A DNA stretch of 14,384 nucleotides from an uncultured Lachnospiraceae bacterium. Its GTDB lineage: Bacteria; Bacillota_A; Clostridia; Lachnospirales; Lachnospiraceae. The stretch is from positions 1 through 14,384 of the forward strand of contig CADBQK010000057.1 of assembly GCA_902796775.1 (NCBI GenBank), in the 5' to 3' direction. The notes under the pieces were generated by a model. It searched no databases. It saw only the letters and a list, made by a program, of their open reading frames with translations, and was not told the DNA's origin. Shown here one piece after another: positions 1 through 5,698 of the stretch; position 1 is the first letter of the stretch, and each line of letters begins with the position of its first letter. A program made the position numbers and the translations under genes.

Positions 1-278
1 ATGTACTACAACCCCAGCAAAGGAATTTGCGTGCTACAGCACAGGGCAAGTGGTAGGCTACAGAGCAAGTCAGTTGGCGCTGAAATAAGAAGACCATAAG
101 GGACGGTAGCACAACAGACGTTGACGCGGGCGCTTCGCGCCGTGAGCCGGATGAACGTTGAGTCAAAGTTCCCTTGTAAAACAATCAAGTAAGCCACATA
201 CTGCAAAATGCCGAAATGCTGAATCCCAGTCAGCCATGCCAAGCATATGCAAATCTAAAATAGAAAGAGGAGCCAACC
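1..278. other. Non-coding leader upstream of the repressor gene
   Basis: I see no convincing gene here. A minus-strand open frame spans most of it but has no ribosome binding site and an unremarkable protein, so I do not call it. Visible structure: a 12-bp dyad at 31-42 (GTGCT-AC-AGCAC), a short GC hairpin around 130-142 (GGCGC-TTC-GCGCC), two copies of ACGTTGA at 118-124 and 155-161, and an 11-bp dyad TTGT-AAA-ACAA at 174-184 that overlaps a weak candidate promoter for the repressor. This is the sort of layout expected of an operator region, but nothing proves repressor binding. Confidence 0.5.
174..202 (+). promoter_or_regulatory. Candidate weak promoter with overlapping dyad operator for the XRE repressor
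   Basis: A TTGTAA box (174-179) is followed by a 17-base spacer and CATACT (197-202), each box matching the sigma-70/A consensus at four of six bases. The -35 box lies inside a perfect dyad TTGT-AAA-ACAA (174-184). A repressor bound there would block its own promoter, which fits autoregulation, but this is inference from position only. Transcription would start about 70 bases before the repressor gene. Confidence 0.3.
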
Positions 279-602
279 ATGAACACCACAACTTTAGGAG
301 GAAGGATCTCTGAACTGCTCGAAAAGAACGGGCTAACCCAACGGGAGCTGGCCGAAAAGGTCGGCGTCACCGAAGTCTCCATGTCCCGCTACATCAAAGG
401 AGACCGGGTGCCCAAAGGACCAATCATCGCCAACATCGCTCTCGCGCTGCACACCACCACCGACTATCTACTCGGCCAGGAAGGCGAGGAAGACTCTGAA
501 CTAGTGTACTACCAAACCCAGCGGGCGATCGCCCGAAACGCCAAAAATTGGAGCCAGAAGCAAAAGGCCGATCTGGTAAACGCGCTCTTTGAAACCAACT
601 GA
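279..602 (+). CDS. XRE/Cro-CI family helix-turn-helix repressor
   Basis: This 107-aa DNA-binding protein is probably the element's master repressor. Residues about 8-65 form a typical XRE domain: LTQRELAEKVGV (19-30) is helix 2 plus the turn, EVSMSRYIKGDR (32-43) is the recognition helix, and ALALHTTTDYLLG (54-66) is the usual last helix. The short C-terminal tail (residues 67-107) carries no peptidase domain, so unlike LexA-type CI it cannot cleave itself. The ATG start is preceded by GAGGAG at good spacing. An ImmA-type metallopeptidase follows after 19 bases. Known precedent is the ICEBs1 ImmR/ImmA pair, where the peptidase cleaves the XRE repressor to derepress the element; the same relation is inferred here. 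The exact target operator is unknown. Confidence 0.9.
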   Translation: MNTTTLGGRISELLEKNGLTQRELAEKVGVTEVSMSRYIKGDRVPKGPIIANIALALHTTTDYLLGQEGEEDSELVYYQTQRAIARNAKNWSQKQKADLVNALFETN

Positions 603-621
603 CTCCGGAAAGGATTCTCTC

Positions 622-1212
622 ATGGGTCGACACGGCAAACTCACGGACGAACGGTATGAGGAAATCAAACAGGAAGTTCTCTTCATGTTTGAGGAGACGG
701 AAACAGACACCTTCCCGATAGACTGCTTCGAAATCGCCAAAAGGCTGCACTACGTAATCCGAAAGTATTCGGATCTGGATTTTGAGGATTATTTCGAAGC
801 AATGGAAAATAGTCACGAGGGATTCTCCAGAGTGGAACAGGATCCCGTCACCGGGATGAACTACTACGCTATCTACTACAATGACGAAGGGCATGGTGAG
901 CGGAACATTCGCTGGACGATCTTCCATGAGATCGGACACATCTATCTCGGCCATCACGATAACCCCTCAGGCAACGAGCAGCAGGAAGAAGACGAAGCAA
1001 ACTTTTTCGCCAAGTACGCAATGTGTCCCCCTCCATTGCTGAACGCAACAAAATGCTCGTGCCCCGAAGACGTATATGAGAAGTTCGAAGCTTCTGGCGA
1101 ATTCTCAGGATATGCTTTCGAATACTTCCAGACTTGGCTTCATTATGGACCCCGTGAGTACCTGCCGTATGAACTTCAGCTCTTACGACTGTTTCATCTC
1201 ATAGCCGCATAA
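622..1212 (+). CDS. ImmA/IrrE-family zinc metallopeptidase (anti-repressor)
   Basis: A 196-aa protein with the ImmA/IrrE (Peptidase_M78) signature: FHEIGHIYLGHH at 101-112 carries the HExxH zinc ligands H102 and H106 with catalytic E103, and EDEANFFAKYAMCP (about 123-136) supplies the third ligand, E125. Members of this family cleave XRE-type repressors on induction, and the partner lies immediately upstream, so cleavage of the 279-602 product is the likely role. I chose the ATG at 622 because GGAAAGGA sits about 8 bases before it. An upstream TTG at 589 lies inside the repressor gene and lacks a binding site. The C-terminal third (about 140-196) resembles the helical C-terminal region of ImmA proteins but has no motif I can name. 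A terminator follows directly. Confidence 0.9.
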   Translation: MGRHGKLTDERYEEIKQEVLFMFEETETDTFPIDCFEIAKRLHYVIRKYSDLDFEDYFEAMENSHEGFSRVEQDPVTGMNYYAIYYNDEGHGERNIRWTIFHEIGHIYLGHHDNPSGNEQQEEDEANFFAKYAMCPPPLLNATKCSCPEDVYEKFEASGEFSGYAFEYFQTWLHYGPREYLPYELQLLRLFHLIAA

Positions 1213-1220
1213 TCCGATAA

Positions 1221-1270
1221 GGACTTATGGCGAGTCCTTGGCAACAAGTTCTCGCCATAAGTCTTTCTCT
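1221..1270 (+). terminator. Hairpin terminator after the repressor/ImmA operon
   Basis: A perfect 13-bp inverted repeat (1222-1234 with 1251-1263) surrounds an inner CTTG-GCAA-CAAG hairpin (1237-1248) with a GNRA-type tetraloop. A pyrimidine-rich tail of T and C (1264 onward) follows. It starts nine bases after the ImmA stop codon. The tail is not a pure T run, so termination may be partial, or the structure may act as a processing or attenuation site. Confidence 0.75.
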
Positions 1271-1322
1271 CTCTCGACGAAACCACAATATGTAGTGGCA
1301 ACTTGAAGAAAACGCCTACATA

Positions 1323-1351
1323 TTGATTTTCGGACAGATATGTGCTATAAT
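1323..1351 (+). promoter_or_regulatory. Strong sigma-70/A promoter with extended -10
   Basis: TTGATT (1323-1328), a spacer of exactly 17 bases, then TATAAT (1346-1351), a perfect -10 box, preceded by TG at 1343-1344, giving the extended form TGcTATAAT. It points to the 149-aa gene beginning at 1426, with a leader of about 65 bases. Because it lies just after a terminator, the two small genes that follow should be transcribed independently of the repressor pair. Confidence 0.85.
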
Positions 1352-1425
1352 CGCTTATGCAAACGGTAAGAAAAACTGGTTGCAAGTATAAAATTGGAAA
1401 CCCTGTATGAGAGGAGGTGGGAACC

Positions 1426-1875
1426 ATGTTGTTCAGCGCGATATGTGAGCCGATGACATTGAGCATAGACTTGCGTCCGATAAGCGAAGCGATTCTGAAG
1501 ATAATAGACGAGGCGATTCAGGAAAGCGAACAGGCTTTAGAGGAGGTTGTAGACAGTTTCGGACGTTCGTTTTTCAGTATCGCACATGAGTTAGGGCATC
1601 TATTGTTACACGGCTGCTACGCACTGTGGCACTGGCTTTACCACGCATACTACTCAGTTGTTTATAGAATTCACGAGGCGGTTCAGGACAGGCGAACCAA
1701 AGCGCATGCAGAAATCTTGGTTCAGCGCGTTCAGATCAGCGCGCTGGAAAGCGTCATGCTTCAGCATGCGCACACGGAAAAGTGGGTCTATTTGCTCCGG
1801 ACTCAGAACCGCGGGGCCGAAGAAAGCTCAGATAGTGATTTGATTGGCGGTGTCTACATAATCATAAATCACTAA
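1426..1875 (+). CDS. Small protein with an embedded ImmA-like HELGH zinc motif, function unknown
   Basis: I do not recognise this 149-aa protein as a whole. Its centre reads FSIAHELGHLLLHG (50-63), nearly the consensus of the ImmA/IrrE active site, with H54, E55 and H58. The surroundings differ from the family: the N-terminal half is only about 50 residues (helical, acidic, 20-45), and after the motif comes an aromatic and His-rich stretch (ALWHWLYHAYY, 66-76) instead of the usual EANxFAxxLLMP. E84 or E96 might be the third zinc ligand, but neither is in a convincing context. The ATG at 1426 is preceded by GAGGAGGTG at 1411-1419; a GTG at 1417 overlaps that site and is rejected. A strong promoter lies upstream, and the 87-aa gene starts 18 bases downstream. 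It could be a minimal metallopeptidase, a decayed one, or a decoy of the ImmA upstream. Confidence 0.75.
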   Translation: MLFSAICEPMTLSIDLRPISEAILKIIDEAIQESEQALEEVVDSFGRSFFSIAHELGHLLLHGCYALWHWLYHAYYSVVYRIHEAVQDRRTKAHAEILVQRVQISALESVMLQHAHTEKWVYLLRTQNRGAEESSDSDLIGGVYIIINH

Positions 1876-1893
1876 TGAGAAAAGGAGCATACC

Positions 1894-2157
1894 ATGACAG
1901 CTTTGGAATGTTATATCGCCGACTCGATGGAAGAAACTATGCGGTCCTTTACCGAATCTGAGGAGTACATGGCTCCCAGAGCCGCTATCAACAAAATGAT
2001 TGCCGAATTCCGGGCAGAGCTTAACCCGGAGATGCAGAAGAGCTTCAATACGCTCATGGACATGATGAACAACGCTCACGCAGATTTTGCGGCAAAGGCG
2101 TATACATATGGTGTTGTGAACGGCATCGCGTTACGGGAACAGGTCATGACCCCCTAA
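1894..2157 (+). CDS. 87-aa helical protein, unknown function
   Basis: A predicted all-helical, mildly acidic protein with no catalytic motif. Its C-terminal half has the pattern F-x-x-L ... A ... Y-x-x-G-x-x-x-G-x-x-L-x-x-Q-x-M (residues about 51-85), reminiscent of small proteins of the DUF6809 type found in Firmicutes mobile elements; I offer this only as a resemblance. The ATG follows AAAGGAGC at ideal spacing. It shares the 1323-1351 promoter with the HELGH-motif protein and is closed by the 2184-2220 terminator, so the two form a two-gene unit. No transmembrane segment or signal peptide is visible. Confidence 0.75.
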   Translation: MTALECYIADSMEETMRSFTESEEYMAPRAAINKMIAEFRAELNPEMQKSFNTLMDMMNNAHADFAAKAYTYGVVNGIALREQVMTP

Positions 2158-2183
2158 GCAACCAGGAAGAATCGAATAGAGTG

Positions 2184-2227
2184 CCCCGGTAACGGTCAAT
2201 GAGCCGCAGCCGGGGGTTTTGTATTTT
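2184..2227 (+). terminator. Rho-independent terminator after the two-gene unit
   Basis: CCCCGG (2184-2189) pairs with CCGGGG (2210-2215), with an inner CGG (2193-2195) / CCG (2204-2206) pairing and a G-to-TTTTGTATTTTG tail from 2216. It lies 26 bases after the 87-aa gene and isolates the restriction operon from readthrough. Confidence 0.8.
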
Positions 2228-2310
2228 GCACAAATCACCACAACTATATGCTGTTTAGCCTGCTGCCGTTTGCTGTACGGCATTTACGTAGACTTAATAA
2301 TTATAGGAAA

Positions 2311-2340
2311 TACCATGAAATCACATGAAACAATTGAAAA
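2311..2340 (+). repeat. Three tandem 10-bp repeats at the restriction operon promoter
   Basis: The segment splits into three consecutive decamers, TACCATGAAA, TCACATGAAA and CAATTGAAAA; the first two share CATGAAA exactly and the third is a looser copy that contains the -35 box. A period of one helical turn is the arrangement used by excisionase-type proteins that bind cooperatively side by side. The gene right after the promoter encodes such a protein, so this may be its autoregulatory site (inference). Confidence 0.5.
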
Positions 2341-2362
2341 CACCACGTATTTCTGCTATACT
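2334..2362 (+). promoter_or_regulatory. Main promoter of the restriction-modification operon
   Basis: TTGAAA (2334-2339), a spacer of exactly 17 bases, then TATACT (2357-2362), preceded by TG at 2354-2355 to give an extended -10 element. The expected start of transcription is near 2369, about 44 bases before the first gene. The -35 box overlaps the third tandem decamer, so a protein bound to the repeats would touch RNA polymerase. Confidence 0.8.
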
Positions 2363-2412
2363 GGAATAGTCGGAACCCTACTCAACCTCCCGGTTTGTAA
2401 AGGAGTCGAAAA

Positions 2413-2604
2413 ATGAGCGAAAACATCAATGAAGCTTGGATCGGAATCAATGAAGCAGCAGAGCATTTAGGAGTTACGAAGGATACAATTCGCAATTGGA
2501 TTAAAAAGGGTAAAATACCTGCACATAGAATTGGGAAATTATGGAAGTTTAAACTATCAGAGCTTGACGAGTGGGTAAAAAGCGGAAAGAGCGCAATCAA
2601 TTAA
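2413..2604 (+). CDS. Excisionase/MerR-like helix-turn-helix regulator of the restriction operon
   Basis: A 63-aa single-domain DNA-binding protein of the HTH_17/excisionase family. WIGINEAAEHLGVTKDTIRNW (residues 9-29) contains the helix-turn-helix, GKIPAHRIGKLWKF (33-46) is the wing, and SELDEWVKSG (49-58) is the closing helix. The ATG is preceded by AAAGGAG (2399-2405) at normal spacing. It is the first gene of the restriction operon, 90 bases before the first methylase. No integrase lies nearby, so it more likely acts as a controller protein setting the order of methylase and nuclease expression than as a true excisionase. Tandem decamers at its promoter are candidate binding sites. Confidence 0.85.
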   Translation: MSENINEAWIGINEAAEHLGVTKDTIRNWIKKGKIPAHRIGKLWKFKLSELDEWVKSGKSAIN

Positions 2605-2662
2605 GCATAGCATGCTTTTTAGATGATTAGAGTTCTGAGCATCGAGTTACGAAAACAAATGC

Positions 2663-2679
2663 GTATCGCTATATGATAC
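2663..2679 (+). promoter_or_regulatory. Dyad in front of the first methylase gene
   Basis: GTATC (2663-2667), seven bases, GATAC (2675-2679), just before the AAGGAG ribosome site (2684-2689). The centre contains TATATG/TATGAT, a possible -10 box, with TTACGA (2647-2652) as a poor -35 box. It may be an internal promoter or operator that lets the methylases be made before the nuclease, but the match is weak. Confidence 0.25.
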
Positions 2680-2694
2680 TTTTAAGGAGATTAT

Positions 2695-3717
2695 GTGACA
2701 ATGGCTGGACCAATCCGTTATGCTGAGTTCTGTACGGGCGTAGGAGGTTTCAGGCTCGGAATAGAAGCGTCTGGAATCAATGCATTTCCAGTTTACACGA
2801 ACGAGCTGGACTCCAGCTGTGAAAAAACTTATAGAGCAAACTTTGGAAATAGTTTTGATTCCAAGGATATCTTCAGCATAGATCCTGTTTCTTTGCCAGC
2901 TTTCGATATGCTTTGCGCAGGATTCCCGTGTCAGCCCTTTTCTGCCGCAGGAAAAGAACTTGGGTTCAAAGATTCCCGTGGAACTATATTTTTCAAGCTG
3001 TTGGCTATTATAGAAGAAAAAAAACCGGAGATAGTATTCTTGGAAAATGTTCCGAATTTGGTCCGTCATGATAAAGGAAAAACTTATCGGACTATCATAG
3101 AAAAGCTAATGGATGCCGGTTATTCGATTTCGAGCAAGATACTTGACAGCTCTTTCTTTGGAATTCCACAGAGCCGTTCAAGAATCTATATAGTTGGATT
3201 GCGACGAGATTTATATGGAGATAAGATCATCAGCTTTACTGAACGACGTACTGATAGGACTCCCTTCAGGCCATTTATTATACATGGAGATTACTCTATC
3301 CCGATTACGAGCAGGTGGAATGAGTATATCGATTTCTATTTGGGCAGAAAGACACTAACAGAGATGTCGTTTGATGTTCCTCCATCTCGAAGAGCTTTGG
3401 AGCGCATTGCGAACAATTGTGACCTCGAAGACTGTGTATTTCAGGTTAGATCCAGCGGTGTTCGAGCCCTATCACTTGATAGCCCGCTTCCAACGCTTAC
3501 TGTTTTGAATTCTGGCGGAGGAGCACATATTCCTGTTTTATCAAAAGAACGTCGTCACTTGAGCATTAATGAGATGAAGCGTTTGATGGGATTCCCTGAT
3601 ACTTTCAGTTTTTGCGAGGTATCAAGAACGGATGCTGCAAAGCAACTGGCTAACGCTGTGTGCCCACCTGTCATTGCATCAATCGTTAAGGATATTGCGG
3701 CAGCCATCGGTTGCTAA
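2695..3717 (+). CDS. C5-cytosine DNA methyltransferase, first of two
   Basis: Transfers a methyl group from S-adenosylmethionine to carbon 5 of cytosine in the system's recognition site. The conserved motifs appear in order: motif I FCTGVGG (12-18, SAM binding), motif IV GFPCQPFS with nucleophile C79, motif VI ENVP (117-120), motif VIII QSRSRIYIVG (159-168), then the target recognition region (about 170-290), LMGFPDTF of motif IX, and motif X ANAVCPPV near the C-terminus, where C replaces the usual P. Start: AAGGAG at 2684-2689 lies 5 bases before GTG 2695 and 11 before ATG 2701; either is possible and the difference is two residues. It ends just before a second, unrelated-in-detail methylase. 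Two methylases are typical when the target is asymmetric and each strand needs its own enzyme, as in LlaJI; the actual target cannot be read from the sequence. Confidence 0.93.
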   Translation: MTMAGPIRYAEFCTGVGGFRLGIEASGINAFPVYTNELDSSCEKTYRANFGNSFDSKDIFSIDPVSLPAFDMLCAGFPCQPFSAAGKELGFKDSRGTIFFKLLAIIEEKKPEIVFLENVPNLVRHDKGKTYRTIIEKLMDAGYSISSKILDSSFFGIPQSRSRIYIVGLRRDLYGDKIISFTERRTDRTPFRPFIIHGDYSIPITSRWNEYIDFYLGRKTLTEMSFDVPPSRRALERIANNCDLEDCVFQVRSSGVRALSLDSPLPTLTVLNSGGGAHIPVLSKERRHLSINEMKRLMGFPDTFSFCEVSRTDAAKQLANAVCPPVIASIVKDIAAAIGC

Positions 3718-3731
3718 AGGGAGTGATTGTT

Positions 3732-4796
3732 TTGAGAGGTAATAATGAACTGAATATATACCTCAAAAGGCTCGATTCTTTTCAAAAAGATGTAGAGTAT
3801 AAATATAACTGCGTAAGTTTGTTTAGCGGTGGCGGCGGTTTGGACCTCGGCGCTCATTTCGCTGGATTTCGAACTGCTTTGGTAAGCGATATTATCCCCG
3901 CATATACGCAAACAATAAAAACTAACTTACCTCATGTTTCAGTTTACAATGATGATGCAATGGCGTTAACAGCCGATAAGATTGTTGCATTATCTAAAAT
4001 TGGCAGCGATATAGATTTGATCATTGCTGGGCCTCCATGTCAAGCTTTCAGCATCATGGGAAAGCGTCAGTCACTAAGTGATCCAAGAGGCAAGCTAACC
4101 ATTAAGTATTTCGAGCTTGTCTCCGGGTTAAAACCTAAAGCATTTGTGTTCGAGAATGTACCCGGATTACTGACAGTAAACGGCGGGAAGGACTTTCAGG
4201 AGTTGTTACAATATATAGAAAGCAAAACTGGATATCAAATACATAGAACAAAACTTAACGCAGTCAATTTTGGAATTCCTCAAGAGAGAGAACGAATCTT
4301 TGTCGTGGGATTCAGGCCAGATATCACCTGCAATAGTTTTTCATTCCCCAAAAGAGCAACAGGGGCATACAGCACACAACTTCCAGAAAGAGTGCCAAGC
4401 AGGTTTGCTCTGGAACGAGTTGATGGCTTACCAAACCAAGAAATCAGGATTCATACTGAGGCAGTTAGAAAACGCTTTGAGGCAGTCCCGCAAGGAGGCA
4501 GAGATAGAGGCTCCTATTCCGACAGGTTGAAGCCTGATATGCCGTCTGGGACAGTTCTGATAGGCTCATCTGCAGGAGGAGCTCGTCCGTTTATACATCC
4601 ATTCGAGCCAAGAGCATTGACAGTTAGGGAAACTGCGCGGCTGCAAAGCTTTCCGGATTGGTATGTTTTTTCAGGATCTAGGACAGAGCAGTATCGACAA
4701 GTAGGGAACGCAGTCCCACCATTGTTGGCATACGAACTCTTATCGACCGTGAGAAAAGTATTGGAGGAACAGCATGTATCCGAGAATTCCCTATGA
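3732..4796 (+). CDS. C5-cytosine DNA methyltransferase, second of two
   Basis: A 354-aa enzyme with all core motifs: motif I FSGGGGLDLG (31-40), motif IV GPPCQAFS with nucleophile C103, motif VI FENVPGL (130-136), motif VIII QERERIFVVGF (164-174), a target recognition region of about 175-320, and motif X QVGNAVPP close to the C-terminus. It differs clearly from the first methylase, so the pair is not a recent duplication and probably methylates different strands or sites. I chose the TTG at 3732 because GGGAG (3719-3723) lies 8 bases before it. Longer versions starting at the TTG at 3711 or the GTG at 3723 would place the start in the preceding gene or on the binding site itself. The next gene starts inside its last 23 bases, indicating translational coupling. 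Confidence 0.9.
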   Translation: MRGNNELNIYLKRLDSFQKDVEYKYNCVSLFSGGGGLDLGAHFAGFRTALVSDIIPAYTQTIKTNLPHVSVYNDDAMALTADKIVALSKIGSDIDLIIAGPPCQAFSIMGKRQSLSDPRGKLTIKYFELVSGLKPKAFVFENVPGLLTVNGGKDFQELLQYIESKTGYQIHRTKLNAVNFGIPQERERIFVVGFRPDITCNSFSFPKRATGAYSTQLPERVPSRFALERVDGLPNQEIRIHTEAVRKRFEAVPQGGRDRGSYSDRLKPDMPSGTVLIGSSAGGARPFIHPFEPRALTVRETARLQSFPDWYVFSGSRTEQYRQVGNAVPPLLAYELLSTVRKVLEEQHVSENSL

Positions 4797-5685
4797 AGGG
4801 TTGTCGTGGCCAATTACACAGCATGCGGGTGTTCTTAAAGAAGAGGTTTTTGATGGTCTTATAAATGCATGCTTGCAGTGTCGAGGTGAAATCGTAGATG
4901 CAAAGAGAATCAACGATTATCTTGTGACAAATGGAATACTAACTGCAAACATTCGTGCTGATAGCAACCAGGTAGATGCCTGGAGAGATTATCAACAGAT
5001 TCTCAGCGAATTTGGTCTGATTCACTCTACCCGGCTAAGCAAAGTGCTTACCCTCACCCCTGTTGCCATGGCGTATTTAAACCACAACCTAACGTATAGA
5101 GAATTGATAACATTGCAATTGCTGAGATATCAATACCCCAACGGTCACAAGTCTCAGTTAAGCCCTTCTTTGATACAAAGCTATGGGGAAGATTTTAGAT
5201 ATGAATCTTTCACTGAGTTGCAGGCGCATTACGGTATCTTGATCAGGCCAGCAGTTATAGTTTGGAAGATTCTGTATGGATTATGGGAGCATGGTGAACA
5301 GCCTATACTTTCCCTTGATGAAATGCAGCGCTATGCAGTTCGGTGTATTGAAATGACAGATATTAGCGCATGTGCAATGAGTATCATCGATGCGCGACAT
5401 AATGGTGTTGTTTTACCTCCGTTAACAAGAGCCAGACGTAATATGTCTGATTGGATGAAACTTCTTGCTCAGACTCTTTTGTTTAACCTGAATGGGGACG
5501 GTGATACCATTGCGTTGTCAGGATATTCAATAAAAGAACGCAAGTCCGTCGCGGAAGTATGTGATTGCCTTATTCCCCCCGCCTCATTCTGGCAGTATGA
5601 GGATGATGATTATAAACAGAGCTGGTTTGATTATTATGGGGACTATGATGACAATATTGCTTTTGTTTTGAAGGAAACCAAATGA
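4774..5685 (+). CDS. Restriction operon component of unknown fold (BsuMI YdiR-position protein)
   Basis: A 303-aa protein in which I recognise no catalytic motif. The N-terminal half is rich in predicted helices; residues about 45-110 (VDAKRINDYLVTNGIL..., then ILSEFGLI and KVLTLTPVAMAYL) look like a winged-helix fold, suggesting DNA binding. The C-terminus is very acidic and aromatic (EDDDYKQSWFDYYGDYDD, 276-293). The ATG follows GGAGGA at 4763-4768 and overlaps the second methylase by 23 bases; the McrB-like gene starts 13 bases downstream. In the Bacillus subtilis BsuMI system an additional restriction protein lies between the two methylases and the McrB-like motor. By position this is its counterpart, so target recognition or assembly of the cutting complex is a reasonable guess and no more. 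Confidence 0.8.
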   Translation: MYPRIPYEGLSWPITQHAGVLKEEVFDGLINACLQCRGEIVDAKRINDYLVTNGILTANIRADSNQVDAWRDYQQILSEFGLIHSTRLSKVLTLTPVAMAYLNHNLTYRELITLQLLRYQYPNGHKSQLSPSLIQSYGEDFRYESFTELQAHYGILIRPAVIVWKILYGLWEHGEQPILSLDEMQRYAVRCIEMTDISACAMSIIDARHNGVVLPPLTRARRNMSDWMKLLAQTLLFNLNGDGDTIALSGYSIKERKSVAEVCDCLIPPASFWQYEDDDYKQSWFDYYGDYDDNIAFVLKETK

Positions 5686-5698
5686 GGAGGGACTGTAC

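Noticed and set aside
6..242. Minus-strand 78-codon frame in the left leader
   Set aside because: No ribosome site before its start and a composition unlike a real protein; more likely a chance frame in a regulatory region.
589..621. Upstream TTG start for the ImmA-type protein
   Set aside because: It lies inside the repressor gene and has no ribosome site, whereas ATG 622 has GGAAAGGA at good spacing.
424..957. Minus-strand 177-codon frame across the repressor and ImmA genes
   Set aside because: Antisense to two genes with clear motifs; no homology visible.
2219..2416. Plus-strand 65-codon frame between the terminator and the excisionase-like gene
   Set aside because: It begins in the terminator tail, contains the operon promoter and repeats, and has no ribosome site.
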